From: Mucilaginibacter tundrae
GTDB lineage: Bacteria; Bacteroidota; Bacteroidia; Sphingobacteriales; Sphingobacteriaceae
DNA length: 64,000 bases
Direction of reading: 5' to 3'
Assembly: GCF_013408825.1 (NCBI RefSeq)
Contig: NZ_JACCBZ010000006.1
Span: 310,001 to 374,000, forward strand
In this document: in pieces, positions 1-7,923 of the stretch
Position numbering within the stretch: position 1 is the stretch's first letter
How the letters are laid out: each line of letters starts with the position of its first letter
Translations under genes and position numbers: made by a program
Notes under the pieces: generated by a model
What the model saw: the letters and a program-made list of their open reading frames with translations, nothing else
Database searches by the model: none
What the model was told of the DNA's origin: nothing

Positions 1-764
1 CCGATATGGTACCGGCTTTGGCATCAAGGGTAAAAAATCAATTAGGGATTACAAACCCGGATACCGTAGCTTACGATTTACCATTTGGCTGCGCTGGATG
101 GTTACAGGGGGTGATACAAGCCGACGGCTATATCCGTTCCGGAGATGCTAAAAAGGTTTTAATTATTGGTGCGGAAACACTATCGCGTATTTGCGATCCG
201 CACGACAGGGATAGCATGATATATGCCGATGGCGCCGGTGCAGTTATTTTAGCCGCCACTGAAAGTGAAGAACCTGTTGGCATTATATCACATACTACAA
301 AATCATATGCTAATGAGCTGACTTATGTATTAAAAATGTGCAAATCTGCTCATCCGGAATACACCGGCGATAGATTGTTTTTAAAAATGCAGGGGCGCAA
401 ACTCTATGAGCATGTATTGAAGATTGTTCCGGGTGTCATTAAGGAGTGCATAACTAAAGCAGGCTTATCAATAGAAGACATGGACAAGCTACTTATCCAC
501 CAAGCTAATAATAAGATGGATGAAGCTGTGCTTAAGCAGTTGTATGAGCTTTATGATATTAAATCGCCATCAACTGATATTATGCCGATGACCATTTCGT
601 GGTTGGGCAATAGTTCTGTTGCTACTTTACCTACTTTATACGACCTTATTGAACGAAATAAATTCGAGGGACAGGAATTCACAGCAGGCACAATGATGGT
701 TTTCGCAGCGGTAGGCGCCGGAGTGAATGTAAATGCGGTAGTATATAAGATACCGGCTAAATAG
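1..764 (+). CDS. KAS III-type 3-oxoacyl-ACP synthase, 5' end cut by the window edge
   Basis: Condensing enzyme of the thiolase fold that joins an acyl-CoA primer to malonyl-ACP in the cytoplasm, starting a fatty acid or related acyl chain. The frame is open to base 1, so the gene begins upstream; about 80-90 N-terminal residues of a usual ~330-residue protein are missing. All three catalytic residues are visible: Cys in FGCAGW (about residue 29 of the visible part), His in LLIHQAN and Asn in LGNSS. The histidine-box context differs slightly from classical FabH, so this could be a KAS III paralogue of another acyl pathway rather than the housekeeping FabH. A hairpin repeat starts 7 bases after the stop. 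Confidence 0.88.
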   Translation, partial: DMVPALASRVKNQLGITNPDTVAYDLPFGCAGWLQGVIQADGYIRSGDAKKVLIIGAETLSRICDPHDRDSMIYADGAGAVILAATESEEPVGIISHTTKSYANELTYVLKMCKSAHPEYTGDRLFLKMQGRKLYEHVLKIVPGVIKECITKAGLSIEDMDKLLIHQANNKMDEAVLKQLYELYDIKSPSTDIMPMTISWLGNSSVATLPTLYDLIERNKFEGQEFTAGTMMVFAAVGAGVNVNAVVYKIPAK

Positions 765-770
765 TCCAAT

Positions 771-807
771 TGTCATTGCTGTAAGGAGGAACGCCGCGGC
801 AATGACA
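771..807. repeat. Short inverted repeat (TGTCATTGC family)
   Basis: Arms TGTCATTGC (771-779) and GCAATGACA (799-807) enclose a 19-base loop. The arm sequence recurs in the larger palindrome at 29789-29870 and at the outer arms of 37956-38093. It lies between convergent genes and could also help end transcription, although no T-tract follows. Confidence 0.7.
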
Positions 808-850
808 TAACTTTATAATTGCAAAGTCGGGGGATAGTAATGACGTTGGT

Positions 851-1723
851 TTACCCAAACAGGTTACTACTCAAGTAGCGGTCGCCCCTATCGCAGCAGA
901 TAAAAACTATAGTGCCACTGGTTAATTCCTGTGCTAATTTAATGGATGCCGATAAGGCTCCGCCACTACTCATCCCGGCAAATATACCTTCTTCTTTAGC
1001 CATTCTTCTGGCCATTAAAGTCGCCTCGTCTTCCGATATATCCATCACCCTGTCAACTCTTTTTGGATCGAATATTTTAGGTAGATAAGCTTCTGGCCAT
1101 CTGCGTATGCCAGGTATTGATGAACCTTCAATTGGCTGGCAACCCACTATTTGTATATCCGGATTAACTTCTTTTAGATATTTAGAGCATCCCATAATCG
1201 TACCTGTGGTACCCATCGCGCTTACAAAATGCGTTATCTGTTGATTGGTATCGCGCCAAATCTCAGGACCTGTGGTTTTATAGTGAGCCATGTAGTTATC
1301 GTGGTTGGCAAACTGATTCAGCATAAAATAATCATCACCAGCTGCCTTTTCTTCCGCATAGTCACGGCAAACTTCAATATCCTTTAGCAGGGTAACTTTC
1401 GCGCCAAATGCCTCCATGGTTAAGGTACGTTCACGGGTAGAGTTTGCTGGCAAAACCAGTTCGATCTCCAAACCAAATAATGAAGCTATCAAAGCCAACG
1501 CTATACCAGTATTGCCGCTCGTGGCTTCAATAAGCTTAGTTCCCGGTTTAATATCTCCTCGATCTAAAGCGCTTTTGATCATGTTTAATGCCGCACGATC
1601 TTTTACGCTTCCACCCGGGTTATTACCCTCCAGCTTACCAAATATTTTAACATTTGGATTGGGGTTTAAGCGTTTTATTTCAACCAAAGGTGTGTTGCCT
1701 ATCAAATCTAATATACCAGCCAT
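851..1723 (-). CDS. cysM: Cysteine synthase (O-acetylserine sulfhydrylase, CysM-like)
   Basis: PLP enzyme that replaces the acetyl group of O-acetyl-L-serine with sulfide (or thiosulfate for CysM proper) to make cysteine. At 290 residues it has the usual length for the family. The PLP lysine is K41 in SVKDRA, and the substrate-binding loop EATSGNTG is at residues 66-73. The C-terminal segment IVFICCDRGDRYLSS matches the end of cysteine synthases. It starts one base after the stop of the serine acetyltransferase gene on the same strand, so the two are an operon and are probably co-translated. CysM against CysK cannot be settled by eye; the short form favours CysM. Confidence 0.92.
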   Translation of the reverse strand: MAGILDLIGNTPLVEIKRLNPNPNVKIFGKLEGNNPGGSVKDRAALNMIKSALDRGDIKPGTKLIEATSGNTGIALALIASLFGLEIELVLPANSTRERTLTMEAFGAKVTLLKDIEVCRDYAEEKAAGDDYFMLNQFANHDNYMAHYKTTGPEIWRDTNQQITHFVSAMGTTGTIMGCSKYLKEVNPDIQIVGCQPIEGSSIPGIRRWPEAYLPKIFDPKRVDRVMDISEDEATLMARRMAKEEGIFAGMSSGGALSASIKLAQELTSGTIVFICCDRGDRYLSSNLFG

Positions 1724-1724
1724 G

Positions 1725-2531
1725 TTAATCTGCTTTAATTGAAACTTTTATAGTAGGATCATGAAATATTCGTGAGTTTGATGGCACACTGGCTGTTAAC
1801 CATACATTACCCCCAATTATACTATCGTGCCCTATGATTGTTTCGCCACCTAAAATAGTAGCGCCTGAATAAATAACCACATTATCCTCTACAGTTGGAT
1901 GACGCTTAGTATTTGCCATGCTTTTAGCAACACTTAACGCGCCTAAAGTTACGCCCTGGTACAATTTTACGTTTTTACCTATTTGAGTTGTTTCACCGAT
2001 CACGGTTCCTGTACCATGATCTATGTAAAAATATTCATCGATAACTGCAGCGGGGTGAATATCAATACCTGTTTTTGAATGCGCATGCTCTGTAAGTATC
2101 CGCGGTAAAACTGGGATCTCATACTTGTAAAGCAAATGCGCTAAGCGATAAAAGGAAATGGCAAAGAACCCCGGGTAAGTACGTACAACTTCAAATTCGC
2201 TGATAGCGGCAGGGTCGCCTTTAAAGATAGCTTCGATATCGGTATTTAATACCCGGTATATCTCGGGTAACTCATTAAAAAACGCTTCAGCAAGCTTCTC
2301 GTTATCGCAATTGCAGCAGGCTTTGGTAGCGTCCATTATTTTGCAAAGCTCTGCTTTAAGCTTTGCAAATTTTTCTTCTAATTGCTGTATCGATAAAAAT
2401 ATGTGTTTCGACTGCTCGGGATATAGCAATCGTATCACCTGCAATGCCCACCTGGTAATTGTTTTATTAGAAGGTACAGCAGCTGAGCTTTGCTGCTTAT
2501 TTAACAATTGCCATAGGAAGTCTTCGTCCAT
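1725..2531 (-). CDS. Serine O-acetyltransferase (CysE/EpsC type)
   Basis: Transfers acetyl from acetyl-CoA to L-serine, giving O-acetylserine, the substrate of the enzyme encoded immediately downstream. At 268 residues it has a helical N-terminal part (about 1-150) and a C-terminal left-handed beta-helix of hexapeptide repeats. The family signature is seen in DIHPAAVIDEYFYIDHGTG and VIGETTQIG, with LYQGVTLGA following. First gene of a two-gene cysteine operon. The N-terminal segment has a Cys-rich patch (KACCNCDN, near residues 70-77) that is not part of the catalytic domain. Confidence 0.93.
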   Translation of the reverse strand: MDEDFLWQLLNKQQSSAAVPSNKTITRWALQVIRLLYPEQSKHIFLSIQQLEEKFAKLKAELCKIMDATKACCNCDNEKLAEAFFNELPEIYRVLNTDIEAIFKGDPAAISEFEVVRTYPGFFAISFYRLAHLLYKYEIPVLPRILTEHAHSKTGIDIHPAAVIDEYFYIDHGTGTVIGETTQIGKNVKLYQGVTLGALSVAKSMANTKRHPTVEDNVVIYSGATILGGETIIGHDSIIGGNVWLTASVPSNSRIFHDPTIKVSIKAD

Positions 2532-2626
2532 AAATATACCGAAACAAATATTTTACAAGTTTAGATAAAATATTGCTGTAGATGTAAAAAAGAGACAAAG
2601 GTTGTTTTTTAATGACATAATAATAA

Positions 2627-3919
2627 TCAATACACAGGTGGATTAAACCCGGCAATTGCGTCCACATTACCTACGTAGCCCCATCTAAGGCCCTTTATGT
2701 AATAACTAATAACATTATTAAGCTGCTCAACTGTTACCATATTTACTAATTGTGGCAAATCGTCATCGTATTGCCAATTGCCTAAAATTTCTGCACGGCC
2801 GAGGCTATTCGTTATTTCGGCGGTACTTTGCTCATTAATATAACTGGTGGTTATATAAGTATTTTTTATATGTTGTAACCATTCATCATCGTATCCTCTG
2901 GCCTGCACTTGTTTTAATACGGTTAACATTGCTTCCATCACCTTTTGCGGGTTATTGGAACTCGCCGTCAGTATACTAACAGGCATCCGTAATTGCAATA
3001 TGTTTGCGCCAGGATCATATGCCAGGCTCTGGCTTGACCTGATATATGCATATAGATTACCCGAAAGCCCGCTTAAAGCCAATCTGAATGGCACAAAATC
3101 AGGGCTGGTAAATTCCGGGGCATTCATAACGGCGCCTACATAATTTATTTTAATATCCTGTGCTCTGCTAAGTAATTTATTATCAATTAATGGTGGCGTA
3201 GTTAAATTAGGCGCTGTATACGGCGCTGATCTAATATTATTAAAGGCACGCAAAATTTTCTCAAACAATTCGTCCTTGGTTATATTACCCACCACCACTA
3301 TAAACATCTGGTTTTTATTTAGTATCTTGTTGTAATAATCTTTTAAATCATCAGCGGTAATATCTGCAACTGTTTGTTCGGTGCCGATTGGATTTATGGC
3401 ATATGGTGTATTGGCGAAGGCATTCTTCATTAATACGTCAGAAAGGTTATTATTGGCCTTTGAATAATAACTTTTAATGTATGATAATATCCTCTCTTTC
3501 AAAAGATCAGTTTGGGAAGCATCAAATACAGGGTTATTTACAGCATCTGTAAATAGGTCCCAGCCTGTGTTAAAATATTTAGCTATGCAGTTAAGCTGGA
3601 TAAATCCAGCATCGTAACCCGAGTCGCCAAATATCGAGATACCATATTTATCGCAGGTATCCCTAAAAGCATCGGCGCTATATTTTTTTGTACCACATTG
3701 GGTTGTGGCTTCAAGCGCAAGGTTTTCAATGCCAGCTTTTATTATCGGATAATTGGTAACACCTCCCCTAAAATAAACCCTCACGTTAATAACCTTTTTT
3801 ACAGATGGCTTAAAAATTACCTTAATTCCCTCAACAGTGAACGATGTTGTGGTTGACTGTGCCAATAACGTGTTAAACCCGGTGCTTAAAACAGTCAGGA
3901 TCAATAATATTTTTTTCAT
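2627..3919 (-). CDS. M16-family (insulinase-like) protein without zinc motif
   Basis: Secreted protein of 430 residues with an N-terminal signal peptide ending near LLAQS, followed by two M16-type domains. Active M16 peptidases carry HxxEH near the start of the first domain; here the equivalent stretch reads GIENLALEA, with no histidine, so this copy should not bind zinc. M16B proteins often work as heterodimers in which one subunit is inactive, and this gene lies 12 bases behind a second M16 gene, as in such pairs. Here, however, the partner also lacks the motif. Most likely a periplasmic protein; the partner protein or substrate is unknown. Confidence 0.8.
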   Translation of the reverse strand: MKKILLILTVLSTGFNTLLAQSTTTSFTVEGIKVIFKPSVKKVINVRVYFRGGVTNYPIIKAGIENLALEATTQCGTKKYSADAFRDTCDKYGISIFGDSGYDAGFIQLNCIAKYFNTGWDLFTDAVNNPVFDASQTDLLKERILSYIKSYYSKANNNLSDVLMKNAFANTPYAINPIGTEQTVADITADDLKDYYNKILNKNQMFIVVVGNITKDELFEKILRAFNNIRSAPYTAPNLTTPPLIDNKLLSRAQDIKINYVGAVMNAPEFTSPDFVPFRLALSGLSGNLYAYIRSSQSLAYDPGANILQLRMPVSILTASSNNPQKVMEAMLTVLKQVQARGYDDEWLQHIKNTYITTSYINEQSTAEITNSLGRAEILGNWQYDDDLPQLVNMVTVEQLNNVISYYIKGLRWGYVGNVDAIAGFNPPVY

Positions 3920-3931
3920 AATCGAGCAATT

Positions 3932-5296
3932 TTATTTGAAGAAGCTGTCTGCATTTGATTGAGCTCTTAAATCAGGGTTAATTAGTAGCCCTGCACTATA
4001 TGGCCGGTTCTTAATATATTTATCTACATATAACTTAAGTTCAGCCTTTGTTACTTTTTTCAAATTTCCGTTATATTCTAATGGATAATTTATTGAAGCT
4101 GCCGTCCACCAAAATGATAAAGTATGTACATAATTGGTTGTTATTTCTTCTTCCCTTATATTTTTTATTTCGAGCATTCTCCTGGAGGTTTCTATCTGCT
4201 CTTCTGTAAAATAATCATCACTGTCCATCAGTTCAATTTGCCGTTTAACTTCCTCTATGCATTCCTTTATTTTATCCGGATTTGGGGTTATAGCCAAACT
4301 TATTGGGCCAACGTATTTACAGGTAAGATAACCGATATGTATATTGGATGCCAGGCCTGATTGTATCAAGGCCTTATGGAACCTTGATGAGTTTTGATTG
4401 ACGATATCTGAAAACACATCGGCCGTATAGGTGGATGCTATATCATTACGAGTATCAGGCCCTTGCCAATAAATTTCGATATAAGGCACGTTCGCTTGTT
4501 TAGATTCTACTATGGTGTAAGATGATTTCTTGAGCGGTTCAAAAGCAGGTATAGGCCATTTGGTAAAGGGATCAAAGGGCGCGGGGGCCCAATCGCCATA
4601 TATGTGTTCTATCTCGTTAAAAACAGCTTCATGCGATACGTCACCTCCAACTATCATAATCGCGTTATTTGGGTAAAAGTATCGTGTTTTAATACCGTTA
4701 AGCATAATAGGTGTAGCACCATTTATCACCTGTGCGTTACCATTTGGGCTTTTCCTGCTATAAAGGCTGCCCCACAGATGCTTCCTTATAGAATCGCCAA
4801 GCACATAATAAGGATTTGATTCCCCTTCGCTTCGCTGATTTCTAAAAGTTTTCTTTGCTTTCTCTAGTTCATCTTCATCCATTTTAGGGTATCTGATCGC
4901 GGTATTCATGAAATTTAACCCCTTAACAAAATTTGCAGTTGGCAAAGTAAAATATGTGGTGGCATATTCGCTAGAAGCAATAGAATTCCTTAACTGCATC
5001 CCCAATCCGCCCGCATGATAGTTTAAATCCTGTTGGTTTTCATAATCTCTGTTCCCCATTTCAAGCATTGACAGATATAAAAACGTTAAGCCATTCACGT
5101 CATCAGTTTCAGTAAATGAGCCTGCCTTGAAAGATAAAACAACTGTTGCCAATGGCACACTGTGATCTTCAACTACTAAGATTTCGAGTCCATTAGGTAG
5201 CTTTTTGTGAAATATGTTTTCAGTTAGTTTTTCCTGGGCATTACACAATAATGCACAGGCAGTTAATAAAATAATCAGGGCGTATGTTTTGGCCAT
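3932..5296 (-). CDS. M16-family (insulinase-like) protein, partner of the next gene
   Basis: 454 residues, with a signal peptide ending near LLCNAQE, then M16 domains. The start of the first domain (LPNGLEILVVEDHSVPLAT) is typical, but the zinc-box region reads NGLTFLYLSMLEMG where active enzymes have HxxEH, so the metal ligands are missing. The C-terminal half (TANFVKG, RPYSAGLLIN) fits the family. First gene of a two-gene operon. The product is expected in the periplasm or at the outer membrane. Whether it is a peptidase, a chaperone-like cage or a binding protein cannot be told from sequence. Confidence 0.8.
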   Translation of the reverse strand: MAKTYALIILLTACALLCNAQEKLTENIFHKKLPNGLEILVVEDHSVPLATVVLSFKAGSFTETDDVNGLTFLYLSMLEMGNRDYENQQDLNYHAGGLGMQLRNSIASSEYATTYFTLPTANFVKGLNFMNTAIRYPKMDEDELEKAKKTFRNQRSEGESNPYYVLGDSIRKHLWGSLYSRKSPNGNAQVINGATPIMLNGIKTRYFYPNNAIMIVGGDVSHEAVFNEIEHIYGDWAPAPFDPFTKWPIPAFEPLKKSSYTIVESKQANVPYIEIYWQGPDTRNDIASTYTADVFSDIVNQNSSRFHKALIQSGLASNIHIGYLTCKYVGPISLAITPNPDKIKECIEEVKRQIELMDSDDYFTEEQIETSRRMLEIKNIREEEITTNYVHTLSFWWTAASINYPLEYNGNLKKVTKAELKLYVDKYIKNRPYSAGLLINPDLRAQSNADSFFK

Positions 5297-5479
5297 AAGG
5301 TGTGGTTGAGGCTGTTAAATTAGACAAAAAAATTAAACGAACAATATTGATGATCAGAAAACAATAATATTCTAATGATTGAACCGGGGCTAGTTTAAAG
5401 ATTCTCACAAATTATAGTAGCTTTATAATGCTATTTGTGGTGTAACTAAACATAAATAACCTTGTCTTATTTATACGAT

Positions 5480-6943
5480 ATGAAAAAAACAATATTTAGC
5501 TTTTTGCTTTTTGCCGGACTCATAAACCAAACCTTTGCACAACAATTTAAAGTTAGCTATGCCGATAGCATTTTTAACAAACCTTTTACCGGCCGCGTTT
5601 TGCTGTATCTATCCAAAGACAATAAAATGCCTAAAAGCGGAGCGGCGGGTGAAGAGATCTTCCCCTGTTTTTCTGTGTATGTAAAAAATGTTAAGCCGGG
5701 GCAAAGCATTGTTTTTGATGATAAAGCAGTATCCTATCCTACTCCCCTGTCAGATATTGAGCGAGGTAAGTATTATGTACAAGCCGTGTGGGACCGCGAC
5801 CTTGGAGGCAGGGCCATATCTGAAAGCCCAGGCAATTTGTATAGCGTTAGCGAACTTGTAAACATCACTAAGGATTACAGCAAAATATTTAACCTTACGG
5901 CAACCAAGGTGGTGCCCGAACCAACTTTTACAAACACTCAATACGCTAAAGAAATAAAAGCACCGTCCGCATTATTAAGTGGCTTTTTGAAGGAACCAAT
6001 GACCGTTAACGGCACGGTTTTACTACCAAAAGAATATTATACTGAACCTAATAGAAAGTTCCCGGTGTTATTTGTGGTATTTGGGTACGGTGGCGACTAT
6101 CACCGCTTGTCGGGTTTTGCTAACCCATCCGCGCCTATTGATACCACGGTTTGTATCACTGTTTATTTAGATGGTAATTGCGCACTAGGGCATTGTGTTT
6201 ATGCCAACAGCGACAATAACGGCCCCTGGGGCGATGCATTAACAACAGAATTTATCCCTTACCTGGAAAAAAACTATCGCTGCAATGGCGCGCATCTAAT
6301 AACTGGGCATAGTAGCGGTGGCTGGACGGTTTTATGGCTGCAAACACATTACCCTAAAGTATTTGACGGTTGCTGGTCAAGCTCGCCTGACCCGGTTGAT
6401 TTCAGGAGTTTTCAAAGAATAGACTTGTATAAAGATCGCAATATGTATTATGGTAAAGACAGCACACTAAACCTTACCGGTACAGTAGCCGGACGCTTTC
6501 CATGGTTTGATATGAAGGACTGCTACCGTATGGAACACGTGATTTATCGTGGTGAGCAAATGCACTCTTTTGACGCTGTTTTTAGTAAAAAAGGAAAAGA
6601 TGGAGAACCTGAGCGAATTTGCAATAACGAAACTGGCGAAATTGATAGCAATGTATTTCAGCATTGGAAAAACTACGACATATCCTTATATCTCCGCAAT
6701 AACTGGGACAAAATAAAACCCGATTTAGATGGTAAAGTACGTGTAACAGTAGGCAAACAGGATAATTTTTTACTTAACTACGCCGTAGTAATGCTTGAGG
6801 GAGAAATGAAGAAGTTAAACTCTACATTTGTATTTCAATATTATCCTGGCGACCACTTTACTGTATCCACGCCTGAATTCAGGAAGGATGGCAACGCCTT
6901 TTTGGAACAGAAATACGCGGAATGGCTGGCTAAAAATAAATAG
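5480..6943 (+). CDS. Secreted esterase, alpha/beta hydrolase (esterase D-like)
   Basis: Exported hydrolase of 487 residues. The ATG at 5480 is chosen over an upstream TTG because it places a standard signal peptide (MKKTIFSFLLFAG through TFAQ) at the N-terminus. Residues about 20-160 form a beta-rich domain. The catalytic part begins at LPKEYYTEPNRKFPVLFV and contains the nucleophile elbow GHSSGGW (Ser in GxSxG); a late His near PGDHFTVS is a fit for the catalytic histidine. The substrate is unknown: relatives cleave acyl, feruloyl or siderophore esters. Convergent with the XRE-GAF gene, with which it shares a hairpin over both stop codons. Confidence 0.82.
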   Translation: MKKTIFSFLLFAGLINQTFAQQFKVSYADSIFNKPFTGRVLLYLSKDNKMPKSGAAGEEIFPCFSVYVKNVKPGQSIVFDDKAVSYPTPLSDIERGKYYVQAVWDRDLGGRAISESPGNLYSVSELVNITKDYSKIFNLTATKVVPEPTFTNTQYAKEIKAPSALLSGFLKEPMTVNGTVLLPKEYYTEPNRKFPVLFVVFGYGGDYHRLSGFANPSAPIDTTVCITVYLDGNCALGHCVYANSDNNGPWGDALTTEFIPYLEKNYRCNGAHLITGHSSGGWTVLWLQTHYPKVFDGCWSSSPDPVDFRSFQRIDLYKDRNMYYGKDSTLNLTGTVAGRFPWFDMKDCYRMEHVIYRGEQMHSFDAVFSKKGKDGEPERICNNETGEIDSNVFQHWKNYDISLYLRNNWDKIKPDLDGKVRVTVGKQDNFLLNYAVVMLEGEMKKLNSTFVFQYYPGDHFTVSTPEFRKDGNAFLEQKYAEWLAKNK

Positions 6944-6960
6944 CCTTATCAGGCTATTTT
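6938..6960. terminator. Bidirectional hairpin terminator between convergent genes
   Basis: AAATAGCCT-tatc-AGGCTATTT, flanked by A-runs on one side and T-runs on the other. It covers the stop codons of both convergent genes (ending at 6943 and 6949) and can serve both strands. Confidence 0.75.
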
Positions 6961-7641
6961 CAATTTAGATGCATCTTTTTCAATTCCACCTAAATGAAAA
7001 GAAATAAGTTCTGCAAATGAGGTAAAAAGTTCAATAGTTTCCGGATTGTTAACTTTTGCCGGTTTTGGGTCGATGGCGCAAAGTGTGCCAAAAAATGACC
7101 CATCCTGTCGCAAAATGGGCACTGATATATAGCTTTGAAAGCCATATAATGCTGGTGTTGGATGCTGCGCGTAAAATTTATCCTGGCTAACATCATCAAT
7201 TATTACAGCTTCGCTACTTTGGCGAATCTCGTTGCAAATAGTTGTCACCAGGTTTAATTCGCTGCCTGCTTCAAGGCCAAAACCAATTTTATCACATACG
7301 CTACACGCTATCCATTTATCTTCGGTAACCCTGGCGACGGCGGCAAAGCCCATACCAGTGGAGCTGCAAATAATCTCCAGTATTTTAGGTACAATATCAA
7401 TTTTGCTAATTGAGGCGACATCGGGGTGTATTGCAGGCGGCTCAATCAAATTACTTAGTGGCACTTCCAAAACTTCGGCAATAACAAGCAATGTTTCCAG
7501 CTTTACCCTTATATAACCAAGTTCAAGCTTGCTATAAGCATTTTGCGAAATATTAAGTTTACCGGCGAGATAGTCTTGTGAATAATTTCTGTAGAGCCTG
7601 GCATTTTTAATATTTGCTCCTGTGATTTTATCACTATACAT
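6949..7641 (-). CDS. XRE-family helix-turn-helix regulator with GAF domain
   Basis: 230 residues. Residues about 5-65 are an XRE/Cro-type HTH (IKNARLYRNYSQDYLAGKL, then ISQNAYSKLELG). Residues about 80-220 are a GAF sensor domain, with ISVPILRQDGSFFGTLCAID as its most typical stretch. GAF-linked regulators bind small molecules or sense redox state; the ligand here is unknown. It is divergent from the glycosyltransferase block, and the shared 282-base spacer carries several palindromes, so regulation of that block is a reasonable guess but unproven. The role is inferred from domains only. Confidence 0.82.
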   Translation of the reverse strand: MYSDKITGANIKNARLYRNYSQDYLAGKLNISQNAYSKLELGYIRVKLETLLVIAEVLEVPLSNLIEPPAIHPDVASISKIDIVPKILEIICSSTGMGFAAVARVTEDKWIACSVCDKIGFGLEAGSELNLVTTICNEIRQSSEAVIIDDVSQDKFYAQHPTPALYGFQSYISVPILRQDGSFFGTLCAIDPKPAKVNNPETIELFTSFAELISFHLGGIEKDASKLKIA

Positions 7642-7753
7642 AGGGTATTGGCTTATAATTCATTTACTAAACAGAACGTGTTACAGTAAGTAATTGTTTT
7701 TAAAATACTTACAACTTTAATGCATTAAATTGTGACATTATCCAACAACATTT

Positions 7754-7873
7754 ACAGGTAAATTGGTATGATTTATGCGTCCTGTAGCATACAGGAACAT
7801 AATTGAGCTAAAAAGTGCATTTAAACCTGTTAAACAGGCAAAACTGCAAACAATCACGTATACAATTGTATAC
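7754..7873. promoter_or_regulatory. Cluster of palindromes, likely operators
   Basis: Between the XRE-GAF gene and the glycosyltransferase operon are CCTGTAgcaTACAGG (7781-7795), CCTGTTaAACAGG (7826-7838) and a perfect 16-base palindrome GTATACAATTGTATAC (7858-7873). A further ACAGG half-site lies at about 7754. Repeated ACAGG/CCTGT half-sites in both orientations suggest binding of a dimeric regulator. The cluster ends 50 bases before the glycosyltransferase ATG. Confidence 0.45.
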
Positions 7874-7923
7874 AAAACGCTTTTATTTTAATATTTTCTA
7901 TCTAAAATACATTCTACCCTTCT

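Noticed and set aside
1416..1742. Long ORF antisense to cysM
   Set aside because: It shadows a clear cysteine synthase gene in another frame; no family-like sequence or own start context. The same holds for the other antisense ORFs over known genes.
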